A stretch of DNA of 64,000 bases, taken from OMIS01 sp044350895. Its GTDB lineage: Bacteria; Patescibacteriota; Microgenomatia; UBA1400; PJMF01. The notes beneath the pieces are model-generated. The model searched no databases, was not told the origin of the DNA, and worked only from the letters and a program-made list of their open reading frames with translations. A program made the translations under genes and the position numbers. Positions 40,610 to 48,797 of this stretch are shown piece by piece; positions within the stretch are counted from its first letter, which is position 1, and each line of letters opens with the position of its first letter. The DNA lies in assembly GCA_044350895.1 (NCBI GenBank), contig JBILGT010000004.1:6825-70824 (forward strand), read 5' to 3'.

Positions 40610-41206
40610 TTATGGAATAGTTATTCGTGCCCCTGTAATCATATGTGTATTCTTCAAGTACAACGCTTCATCATCATAGTTAAGGAGGCCATTATACTTT
40701 TTAAATTCAGAAACTGGTCGTGAGAATGTTATTACAAGTGTTTCAGTCTTATGATCGATGTAAGCCAGCTCGCTACTTGTCGCAATTATGATCTCAGTAT
40801 CTGAATTTTCCTCGATAGGTTTAAGGCCAATTTGCGGAAGTGTCGAGCGTTGCACTACTTCAGTGCTTTGTACGTCTGTACCTGAAAAGCTAAATACTTC
40901 AGTAGCACCTGTATATGGTTTAGAGAACTGTAAAATAGAATATGGCATAATGAGTTCGGCATTGTATTTCATGAATCCTGGTGAGTATAAATCTCTCAAT
41001 TCCCAAAATAAGACAGGATCAATGTGACCAGCTGATTTAATTTGAGAAATAAACTTTTCCATGCGGTCTGCCCGAGCTTGAGGAAAAACTATACCAGCAA
41101 CGCGTGGTTGCAAAACTACATATGCCCCTACACACAGTGCGGCAATGAAGAGATATACTACTGGTATGCTTGATTCACTAAAAAAACTAGTTACACGTGC
41201 TGACAT
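40610..41206 (-). CDS. Single-TM protein, 198 aa
   Basis: One TM helix (about residues 14-34) and an extracytoplasmic domain with ARADRMEKFISQIKS following the helix, similar in build to the next gene. No known domain. Its first 41 bp overlap the start of the divergently transcribed GT-C gene; one of the two starts may be misjudged, but no better in-frame start was found. Confidence 0.5.
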   Translation of the reverse strand: MSARVTSFFSESSIPVVYLFIAALCVGAYVVLQPRVAGIVFPQARADRMEKFISQIKSAGHIDPVLFWELRDLYSPGFMKYNAELIMPYSILQFSKPYTGATEVFSFSGTDVQSTEVVQRSTLPQIGLKPIEENSDTEIIIATSSELAYIDHKTETLVITFSRPVSEFKKYNGLLNYDDEALYLKNTHMITGARITIP

Positions 41207-42887
41207 ATGGGCTTGTTCAATTCTATTAATTGTATCATTCTTGCTCGTCGCAGAATTGTTCTATATCCCTGCGCAACCACAGACCTTTGATGGCTGGACA
41301 CATTTACTCACAATTAATGGTTTTTATCGTAGTCTTGCTGATGGAAATTTTCCAGTAGCGTGGATTGATGGCGTGGCCAACTATGGTTCCCCACTTGGCC
41401 AAATTGCTCATCAAACAACTGCATATCTTGGTGCTGCCTTTTATTTTATAACGCATTCAACTGTCGTGAGTTACAACCTTGTTATGCTCACGGGAGCTAT
41501 TCTTTCCGCAGTAGGTATGTTTGTGTTCTTGCGACTACACGTCTCCACACTCTCAGCTTTCCTTGGTGCATTTCTCTTTATTTTCAGTCCCTACAGGATA
41601 TTCAACATCTACATTAGAGGTGGGCTGCCAGAGTTTTTTGCAAGCGCAATCATTCCTCTCGTCTTACTGAGCTTACACATTCTTATTAAAAAACGCAGAA
41701 TCTCAGGTTTTTTCATGCTCGTTATTTCTTGTGCAGTCTTAGTACTTACGCACCCGATGATGCCAGTGTTGACGGCATTTCTGGCGGGTGCCTATGTGAC
41801 GTATCTTTGTTGGGGAAAGTCACGAAAATTCTGGCTAGTCACAGGTGTAGTTGTGGGAGTAGCTGCTATTCAAGGTATGCTGCTGGCAGCGTACTATCTT
41901 ATCCCGCTTAAGCTGGAGTCAAAATATCTCTACTATGGTGCTAATGAATCTCGCAATGTGCATGAACAGTTTCAGGTACTGGGCTTTTCAAACTATCTGC
42001 AAGAATCTTGGGGCTATAGTAGTGTGCCAGGCAATGGAGTTCGTACACCACAACTGCAGTTGGGTATTATCGAAATGGGCATTCTGATTGTTGCTGTTTT
42101 TGTCTATGGTTTTACTCGTCGTGAAAAATCTCATGCTGTTATTTTGGCACGCGTACTCATTTTAGCTGCTGGTATCTACATACTATTCTCATCTGTTCTG
42201 ACACAGCCACTCTATCAGCGCAGTACGCTGCTCAGCTCTCTCCAATTCCCGTGGCGTATGCTGACTGGATTGCTATTTATCCCCCCTACTCTACTCGCGC
42301 TCATGCATGCAAAGTTGCAGCATCAGCGTGCAGCTGTAGTCATAGTTGTTTTGGTAGTTGTGACACTTCGCTTCCCACAACTCTACGGTAAAAACTACGT
42401 ACAATATCCTGAGTCGCGTTACTCGTTTGGAATTGTGAATCCTCACAACGCCAATATGAATACAGTGTGGATGGGGCAAACATGGGACTACCCGATTGAA
42501 GCTCAAAAAGGCGCTATCATTGAAGGCACTGGCACAATCACTGAACGTACAGAACGCAATGGACTGCGTAAATATCAAGTGACAGCTCAGTCAGATATTA
42601 GAATGGTTGATTATACGTTTTACTTCCCCGGCTGGAAGCTACTCGTGGATGGTAGTGAACATCCAATGGAGTTCCAGGATCCTGAATACCGTGGCGTCAT
42701 TACCTATCGGCTTCCTGCAGGGAATCATTCAATTGAACTTACCTATGCTGATACTCGATTAAGATTGCTTGCCAAGCTTATCAGTATTGGTGCTATTGTG
42801 ATATGTATTGCACAAGCAGTATTTTTGTACATGAAGCATGGTATGTTTGCGACAAAAGTAGCAACATGGTACAGAAAAAGTGAATAA
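41166..42887 (+). CDS. Large GT-C/YfhO-like membrane protein
   Basis: Protein of 573 aa with about eleven TM segments and a C-terminal extracytoplasmic beta domain (YTFYFPGWKLLVDGSE, LPAGNHSIELTYADTRLRL). The first loop TFDGWTHLLTINGFYRSLAD carries the acidic/His site typical of membrane glycosyltransferases of the 6-pyruvoyl-THP-synthase-related/YfhO type. Likely involved in surface glycan assembly with the GT39-like gene. ATG 41166 is preferred to more upstream codons; TATACT lies 7 nt before it. Confidence 0.7.
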   Translation: MLDSLKKLVTRADIWACSILLIVSFLLVAELFYIPAQPQTFDGWTHLLTINGFYRSLADGNFPVAWIDGVANYGSPLGQIAHQTTAYLGAAFYFITHSTVVSYNLVMLTGAILSAVGMFVFLRLHVSTLSAFLGAFLFIFSPYRIFNIYIRGGLPEFFASAIIPLVLLSLHILIKKRRISGFFMLVISCAVLVLTHPMMPVLTAFLAGAYVTYLCWGKSRKFWLVTGVVVGVAAIQGMLLAAYYLIPLKLESKYLYYGANESRNVHEQFQVLGFSNYLQESWGYSSVPGNGVRTPQLQLGIIEMGILIVAVFVYGFTRREKSHAVILARVLILAAGIYILFSSVLTQPLYQRSTLLSSLQFPWRMLTGLLFIPPTLLALMHAKLQHQRAAVVIVVLVVVTLRFPQLYGKNYVQYPESRYSFGIVNPHNANMNTVWMGQTWDYPIEAQKGAIIEGTGTITERTERNGLRKYQVTAQSDIRMVDYTFYFPGWKLLVDGSEHPMEFQDPEYRGVITYRLPAGNHSIELTYADTRLRLLAKLISIGAIVICIAQAVFLYMKHGMFATKVATWYRKSE

Positions 42888-42904
42888 CTGCGGCGCAGAA
42901 TCCT

Positions 42905-43861
42905 ATGCCCGTTTCTACCAATCCTCAAATCGCACTCTTAGGTTTCCTCGAATATTTGGAAGTTGAGCGAAATGTCAGTAAGCTGACAATTCGTAACTAT
43001 AACCACTATCTACGAAAGTTTAACGAGTGGCTGCAAAATGAAAACATTGCTGATTTAAAAGATATCGACCAAGAAATTATTCGTAAATATCGGGTGTATT
43101 TGGCGAGACATATTGACGACCAGGAGCGCACGCTTTCCAAAAAAACACAGAGCTACTATGTGATTGCACTGCGCTCGTGGCTCAAGTGGCTTGTCAAACA
43201 AGATGCTCCGGTCATTCATCCTGAAAAGATTGATCTCCCTAAAGGTGAGTCGCATCACATGCAGTTTCTGCATGCTGAACAAGTGATTGAACTACTCGCC
43301 CAACCAATTATTTCAAGCAAAGCTGGCCTTCGCGATAAAGCGATTCTAGAGCTGCTTTTTTCGACGGGACTTCGTGTTAGTGAGCTTGTTAACCTCAACC
43401 GTGATCAGATCGATTTTGCCACCCGTGAGTTTGGTGTAATAGGCAAAGGTCGCAGGCCGCGCGTTGTTTTTTTAAGTGCGCGTGCAGCACACTGGGTTGA
43501 AAAATGGATTGCCTCTCGCCCCGATCACTGGCATCCCCTCTTCATAAGATTTGCCAAGAAAAAATCTCCGTTTGCGAGTGATGGTGAAGAAATGAGACTT
43601 ACTTCCCGCAGTGTCCAGCGTATTGTTGAGTTCTACTGCAAGAAAGCACACCTGCCTGTTATCTTGAGTCCACATGGCTTACGTCATAGCTTTGCCACTG
43701 ATTTATTGACTAATGGCGCAGGGCTTCGTGATGTACAAGAAATGCTCGGACACAAGAGTATTGCGACTACACAAATTTATACCCACGTTACGCGTCCACA
43801 GTTAAAAAAGATTCATGAACGCTTCCATTCTGATACCAATCAGTCTGATGGCGAGAATTAG
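42905..43861 (+). CDS. Tyrosine recombinase XerC/XerD-like
   Basis: Protein of 318 aa. The N-terminal SAM-like domain (FLEYLEVERNVSKLTIRNY) binds the core site. The catalytic domain has Arg in STGLRVSELVNL, Lys in GKGRRPRVV, HGLRHSFATDLL (His-Arg) and LGHKSIATTQIYTHV (His and nucleophile Tyr). All six positions of the family are present. In a small genome a single such enzyme (XerH/XerA-like) usually resolves chromosome dimers. No phage or transposon genes are adjacent, which favours the housekeeping role. Confidence 0.93.
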   Translation: MPVSTNPQIALLGFLEYLEVERNVSKLTIRNYNHYLRKFNEWLQNENIADLKDIDQEIIRKYRVYLARHIDDQERTLSKKTQSYYVIALRSWLKWLVKQDAPVIHPEKIDLPKGESHHMQFLHAEQVIELLAQPIISSKAGLRDKAILELLFSTGLRVSELVNLNRDQIDFATREFGVIGKGRRPRVVFLSARAAHWVEKWIASRPDHWHPLFIRFAKKKSPFASDGEEMRLTSRSVQRIVEFYCKKAHLPVILSPHGLRHSFATDLLTNGAGLRDVQEMLGHKSIATTQIYTHVTRPQLKKIHERFHSDTNQSDGEN

Positions 43862-44196
43862 CAGTACTTACTAATTACTGCCAATTTGCGGTACTTGAGA
43901 TAAAGATTGATATATCAATAGTATTGCTACTACACATTCTCTGCGTTAATTTTATTTGACTATTTATAAATATGTTTGGTATTGTTAGATGCTGTTATTG
44001 CGAAGTTTCTGAAAAACTCACCAGTTGGCAATTGCGAGCATTTCGTGCTGATTAGCAGCTCTTTGCAATTTAGACTCATGGAACAGTCAATTACTGATCG
44101 TTACTATATCAAAAAATTGCTGTGACGTGAGGAACCTGTGTCTACTCTTCTCCCTTGGTGCATCTGCAAACCTTTGGTACAATACAAACTGTTATC
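43862..44196. other. Intergenic region before tRNA-Ala(GGC)
   Basis: A hairpin GCAGTA/TACTGC (43861-43881) overlaps the recombinase stop and may end transcription, although no T run follows. Apart from a TACAAT -10 box for the tRNA (44178-44183), no gene or clear signal was found. A 27-codon frame from 43971 is considered chance. Confidence 0.4.
44178..44183 (+). promoter_or_regulatory. -10 box of tRNA-Ala(GGC)
   Basis: TACAAT 13 nt before the tRNA. Confidence 0.45.
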
Positions 44197-44270
44197 GGGC
44201 CGGTAGCGCAGTTGGCTAGCGCGTCTGCATGGCATGCAGAAGGTCAGGGGTTCGACTCCCCTCCGGTCCA
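44197..44270 (+). tRNA. tRNA-Ala (anticodon GGC)
   Basis: Cloverleaf of 74 nt: acceptor GGGCCGG/CCGGTCC with G3:U70, anticodon stem TCTGC/GCAGA around ATGGCAT (anticodon GGC) and T arm AGGGG/CCCCT with TTCGACT. CCA not encoded. Second alanine tRNA in the window. Confidence 0.95.
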
Positions 44271-44358
44271 CACTATACTCGTTGCCAATTCCTCTAATTT
44301 CGAAAGAAAATTTAATAATTCAATATCTCGATAAACTGTATATATAAGCGCAAGTTGG

Positions 44359-45309
44359 CTAGACTTCTTCTTCTACGTACTCTTCTTGGGTTCTCCATGC
44401 AAAGGTATAGAGTAGCTGTCCTCCACCGAGTAGGAACAGCATGCCAAGCATGAACATAGTGAGTGTTTGATCAAAGCCACTAACAGGCAGTGCACTGGCC
44501 GTTGAGGTCTTAGTTACACAAGTACAGCTTGTGTCACTTGAACAACGTGAATCACGGCATTTACCAGCCATACAGGTTAAGTTTGTGGCACAGTCACGAT
44601 TTGCAACACAGTCGCCATTGCAGCTCACTAGTGCTGGTGTCGCGCTTGGAGTTGGTGTTGGTCTAGCACTCGGCGTTGGGGTTGGAGTTGCACTTGGAGT
44701 TGGTGTCGGTGTTGTTGTAGCAGCATTGATTGTTACTGCAAGTGTGCCACGAGGAATTGCCGCGACATCTTCTCCAGTTGTTTTATCAAAGATAGTTGTT
44801 TGTGCAGAGGCAAAGCTGAATGTCGAGACCTGGGCAGTTGCTGCTGAGTCTGCTTTTAGTTTAAATGAAAATAAATCTGTTGGTACTGAATTGGAATATC
44901 CTTGTACAATCACACAACCAAATTCGAGTGTCGCTGTTCCTGAACCAGGAATAAAGGTACTTGTTGGACAGCTCCAGTTCACTAATACAGGGTTTAGTTT
45001 AATATCGGTAGGATCAACGGTGAGTGGTGCAGTATTGCCAGTATACGTATAGGTTAGTCGTACCCCAACAGCAGAGATTCTGGAGCCTTTTGTATTGAAC
45101 GTAACTGTTGAGGTTCCATTTTCACCTGGTCTAATCGAAAGTGCTGGCTGCTTAAATGCAACTTCTGCAGTACCACCAGGAACTGATGCTTTTGTAGTCG
45201 TCTCTTGTGGCTGATTCATGTACTGCATGAACACAATCACACCAACGAGCAAGGCAATTACACCTAGAACACTCAGAATGACAGCTGGACTCTTTACTGA
45301 AAATGTCAT
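44359..45309 (-). CDS. Surface protein: cohesin-like domain, PT repeats, Cys-rich module, LPVSG C-terminus
   Basis: Protein of 316 aa. N-terminal TM (about residues 8-30), then a beta-sandwich resembling a cohesin domain (STVTFNTKGSRISAVGVRLT...), a PTPTPSATP repeat linker, and a Cys-rich module (CNGDCVANRDCATNLTCMAG and onward, 12 Cys). The end is LPVSGFDQTLTMFMLGMLFLL plus a short tail. LPVSG followed by a hydrophobic helix recalls sortase-type sorting signals, though the tail is acidic rather than basic. Last gene of a four-gene surface-protein operon. Confidence 0.6.
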   Translation of the reverse strand: MTFSVKSPAVILSVLGVIALLVGVIVFMQYMNQPQETTTKASVPGGTAEVAFKQPALSIRPGENGTSTVTFNTKGSRISAVGVRLTYTYTGNTAPLTVDPTDIKLNPVLVNWSCPTSTFIPGSGTATLEFGCVIVQGYSNSVPTDLFSFKLKADSAATAQVSTFSFASAQTTIFDKTTGEDVAAIPRGTLAVTINAATTTPTPTPSATPTPTPSARPTPTPSATPALVSCNGDCVANRDCATNLTCMAGKCRDSRCSSDTSCTCVTKTSTASALPVSGFDQTLTMFMLGMLFLLGGGQLLYTFAWRTQEEYVEEEV

Positions 45310-45320
45310 AATGCGTACCA

Positions 45321-45938
45321 CTACTCTGCTGCTTTTGACTCAATCACCAAATCAATAGTCATTGGAGATCCGTCTTTTGTGAAAGCAGTACTAACTGACT
45401 GATCAACGGTGAACTGTAGTTTGGAGCCACCTGTTGATGTATCGATGGTAAATGTTCCTAGAACGAGCGACTCTGATACTGGTCCACCCTCAGGTTTTAA
45501 GTTTACAAATCCGACTTGCAGTGTAGAACGATTGTTTTCTGTAACAATTGCTGTATTTGTCGCTGCTACCCAGCCTGATGTAGTGAGCTCAGAGTTACTG
45601 GTAAAACTATTTTTTTGTTCTGAACCTGTAACAGTGCCACCATCAATAATAAGTCGTAGTCCAACACTTTGGAGTGTTTCTGAAGTTTCAGCAACCTTTA
45701 AGGTATATGACTGTTCGTTTCCTGATTTTGTAGCTGTTGGTTGTAATATGAGTGTTAACTTTTTCTCAGGTTGATTATCAGATCCCTGTGAACCATCTGA
45801 ATCTATTGGTATGCCATTTGAATCTACAGCAAGGTTATTTCTAGAGACGACCCATGACCCAAGAAAGACTATTGCAACAACTGCTATAGCGCTAACTATT
45901 AAAACTTTTTGTTGTTGTAAGGCAGGCATTAAGTTCAT
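45321..45938 (-). CDS. Membrane-anchored cohesin-like protein, 205 aa
   Basis: An N-terminal TM (about residues 12-31) is followed by a Ser/Asp/Gln-rich linker and one beta-sandwich (SVGLRLIIDGGTVTGS, RSTLQVGFVNLKPEGG, ESLVLGTFTIDTST), similar in strand pattern to the cohesin-like domains of its neighbours. The start overlaps the upstream gene stop by 4 bp (ATGA). Confidence 0.55.
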   Translation of the reverse strand: MNLMPALQQQKVLIVSAIAVVAIVFLGSWVVSRNNLAVDSNGIPIDSDGSQGSDNQPEKKLTLILQPTATKSGNEQSYTLKVAETSETLQSVGLRLIIDGGTVTGSEQKNSFTSNSELTTSGWVAATNTAIVTENNRSTLQVGFVNLKPEGGPVSESLVLGTFTIDTSTGGSKLQFTVDQSVSTAFTKDGSPMTIDLVIESKAAE

Positions 45939-47680
45939 GGGGTTTCTCCTGGGTATTCAAGTTGATCGAAATTAGTAAGGACGAGGGCAATGTCTTGCAA
46001 GTTGAATGAACCGCTGAAGTCGACATCATATAAACGGTTAGCATCAGTGACAGGGTTTTCAAGCTGTTTGAACTCTGTTAATGCTAGTGCTAGATCGTTT
46101 AGTTTGATGATATTTTTATCAGCACCATCGTTCTTGAAGTCACCGACTGGAAGCACTACATCACTGGTGATGGTCACAGCAGCATTTGGTGTTAAGGTTG
46201 TGGTCCCGATTTTCTTCATCAGTGAAGTTGGTAGTTTGACATAGACTTCAGCATTGGCAATCGCTGCACTTGTTGTTACACCGTCCAATACGAGTGGTGT
46301 ATCAGATGCCAGTGTTCCTGTGGCATTTGATAGGTACTCTTTTGTAAACGACTTGGTAACTGGAGTCGTCTGACCTGCTGGAAGATACTTCACTGTTACT
46401 GCGGCAGTCTGTCTAATACCCTCTTTTCGAAGTCCTTGTAGTTTGAACTTAAGATTCAGTGAAGGTGTTCCTGCCTGTGGAGTTGCTGAAGGTGAAGGCT
46501 TAGGTGTAGGTGTTGGAGCTGGATCAGTAGGACAACTACTTGCTGTTAGCACTTCAAATTGATGCCAATCACTTTCAGAACAGTTTACGAATGCATTGCA
46601 CGAAGTTTTTGGAAATGGACTGTCAGTACTGTATGCACACTTTGGATTTCCAGAACAACTGATACTTCCTGCCCCAGGTACCATTGCATTAATAGTAACG
46701 ACATATTTGCCAGGGGTTGGTGAAGTCCAGGTAACAACCTTATCAAGCTGTGCTCCAGTAATTGCTGTAGTTGCAATCTTACACCAGTATCCACTAGTTC
46801 CAGCTGTTCCAGAAATGATTCCAGCTCCTGCTAGACAACTCTCACCCACTGTTCCCATTGTTTCGAGATCGCTGCCATTAGCAGCAACTTTTGAAATGAA
46901 GACCATGGACTCATTTGCGGCAGGAATACCTGGAGTAGCTTGGGTAGTGAAATTAATTGCTTCGCTAGCTTTAAACTTATTGCCTGCTCCGGCAGCAGTA
47001 CAAGTAGCTGATGGCATAGTGATTCGTGCTGTTGGAGTAGTGGATGAACCACTTATGGTGATCAATACTTCACCGGTAACTTGGGCTGCATTTGTGTCTT
47101 GACCAATTACTGCTGCTTGAAGTGTTGCTGCATCATATTTTAGTTTTACTGTACTAGTAGTAGCTTTCAAACCTTTCATTTTGACAGTGGCAATATCACC
47201 TTCTCCATTAAATGCAGAACCTGCTGCACCAGAAGCACCTAGTGTAATTTTAGCTGTTCCATTTGTGTTATCGATTGCAGCAGCTTGGAGAATGACTGGT
47301 AGTTTATCAGTAGGAGTAATACTCACTACTTGGGTAAATTCTGGATTAAAAAGCAGTGAAATAGCAGCTGCAGAAAGCTGCTTGCCATTTGTTTGGACTT
47401 TAACCGTATTAGTAAACTCTTGGTTAGGAGCTGCAGTTGCAGTCAAGCTACCAAATGCGAAATTAACCATGGTATCTGTTGATGCATCTGACCGCACATC
47501 TTGATTTTGTTTTTGAGTTATCTGTGCAGTCGTAAGTACTCCAGCAACTGCTACGAGTCCTAATACCAAAAAGAAGATACTCAAAATTGTGGCATTCTTT
47601 TTTAAAAATGGCTTGCGAATCTGTGGAGACTCCTTTTGTGGAGTTTCCTGAGGAGTTGCTGTAGGTGTAACTGTGTTCAT
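45935..47680 (-). CDS. Cohesin-like surface protein with dockerin-like C-terminus
   Basis: Protein of 581 aa. One TM at about residues 30-52, then a cohesin-like domain (TVKVQTNGKQLSAAAISLLF... GDIATVKMKGLKAT), an Ig-like middle region, a PTPTPKPSPSATP linker, another beta domain, and a C-terminal pair of dockerin-like repeats: DFKNDGADKNIIKLNDLAL and DVDFSGSFNLQDIALVL. The calcium-binding DxDxxGxxxxxD pattern is clearer in the second. This combines both partners of a cohesin-dockerin pair in one chain. Confidence 0.65.
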   Translation of the reverse strand: MNTVTPTATPQETPQKESPQIRKPFLKKNATILSIFFLVLGLVAVAGVLTTAQITQKQNQDVRSDASTDTMVNFAFGSLTATAAPNQEFTNTVKVQTNGKQLSAAAISLLFNPEFTQVVSITPTDKLPVILQAAAIDNTNGTAKITLGASGAAGSAFNGEGDIATVKMKGLKATTSTVKLKYDAATLQAAVIGQDTNAAQVTGEVLITISGSSTTPTARITMPSATCTAAGAGNKFKASEAINFTTQATPGIPAANESMVFISKVAANGSDLETMGTVGESCLAGAGIISGTAGTSGYWCKIATTAITGAQLDKVVTWTSPTPGKYVVTINAMVPGAGSISCSGNPKCAYSTDSPFPKTSCNAFVNCSESDWHQFEVLTASSCPTDPAPTPTPKPSPSATPQAGTPSLNLKFKLQGLRKEGIRQTAAVTVKYLPAGQTTPVTKSFTKEYLSNATGTLASDTPLVLDGVTTSAAIANAEVYVKLPTSLMKKIGTTTLTPNAAVTITSDVVLPVGDFKNDGADKNIIKLNDLALALTEFKQLENPVTDANRLYDVDFSGSFNLQDIALVLTNFDQLEYPGETP

Positions 47681-47699
47681 ATTTACCTAAAGTATCATT

Positions 47700-48695
47700 C
47701 TAACTATAATTTCTACCAAAAGCACCAACAAGTTTGTTGTAGTCAAAAATATCTACATCACCATCACCATCAATATCCGCGGGTGTGAAACATTTTGCAC
47801 CTGCTTTGCCAAAATCACCCACCATTTTATTGTAATCAAAAATATCTACATCTTTGTCATTATCTAGATCACCAACATTTGTGCCGCCACACTGTAAAGC
47901 TGTAGAAAGATCGGAGAAAATCAAGTTAAATGCCCCTTCTCTGCCCATAAACCAACCAGTATCTGTGACAACCGGCGGAGCCTTTTCAAGCGTATCAAAT
48001 GCTTTTATCATTCCATTTTGAGTTGTGTCACTCACTCCAGCGAAACTCACCACCCCACCATTGATATACATTCCAATTTTAGGAACACCGGTACCATTGA
48101 TATATTTTGTCGTGTCAGCTGGAATAAGTGTTTTTATTACTCTGTTTGTCCCACCCTCAAGTATTTCAATTTTTGTGATGGTTACGCCTCGGTCCAAATT
48201 TAAGCCTGGATTCCAGTAGTCATTATGAAATACATATGAAAGTTTGGTATATCGAGTATTAGTGTCATTTGTATATGGCAGGAATGTTAAGTTTGCAGTT
48301 GGGACGACGAGATCTTTACTAAAGGTGGCTGCAGATACTTCAAATTCTTCAAGGAGTTTTTCTCTATAAATGTTTGGTCTACCACATGATGGTTCTGGGA
48401 AAGTTGGATTTGGATAGTTTGGTTGCAACTGAGTACAGTCTCCATAATCTTGCAGACCATCATAGTTAAACCCATTGTTTAAGTAGACTGCAACTCGTGG
48501 CCAAGGACTTGATGCTGTGCCGTATGGAGGGGTGGGTTCTTGTGCTGGGGTAGCTTGAAAGGTAGTGCGAACAATGACGGTGCCATTTGCGGTTTGAGCG
48601 TGTACAACAGGTGCACTTACAGCAAAAACACATGCCAAAAAGCACGTCACTTTGAGAATTGTTGTTTGTAAATGCCAACTACTACTTTTTCTCAC
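47700..48695 (-). CDS. Secreted protein with type I dockerin
   Basis: Protein of 331 aa with a signal peptide (hydrophobic residues 11-28, VVHAQ cleavage region) and no other TM. The C-terminus carries two textbook dockerin repeats: GDLDNDKDVDIFDYNKMVGD and ADIDGDGDVDIFDYNKLVGA, each with a calcium-binding loop. The central region is beta-rich with no enzyme motif. First gene of the operon; likely attaches to the cohesin-like proteins encoded next to it. Confidence 0.8.
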   Translation of the reverse strand: MRKSSSWHLQTTILKVTCFLACVFAVSAPVVHAQTANGTVIVRTTFQATPAQEPTPPYGTASSPWPRVAVYLNNGFNYDGLQDYGDCTQLQPNYPNPTFPEPSCGRPNIYREKLLEEFEVSAATFSKDLVVPTANLTFLPYTNDTNTRYTKLSYVFHNDYWNPGLNLDRGVTITKIEILEGGTNRVIKTLIPADTTKYINGTGVPKIGMYINGGVVSFAGVSDTTQNGMIKAFDTLEKAPPVVTDTGWFMGREGAFNLIFSDLSTALQCGGTNVGDLDNDKDVDIFDYNKMVGDFGKAGAKCFTPADIDGDGDVDIFDYNKLVGAFGRNYS

Positions 48696-48797
48696 ACTAC
48701 TTTTCAGGTAATTTTAAGATTCAAAACTGTACTAACAATAGCACATCAAAAAAAGATAAATCAAGCAGGAGTAGCAAATATACCGGTCGTGGGGCCG

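Noticed and set aside
42905..43861. Integrase of a mobile element
   Set aside because: The recombinase is a plain Xer type with no att-like repeats, phage genes or cargo around it, and the adjacent tRNA is intact without a visible duplicated 3' end.
43971..44054. 27-codon frame before tRNA-Ala(GGC)
   Set aside because: It has a CCxxC pair but no ribosome site and no support from context; length is within chance expectation.
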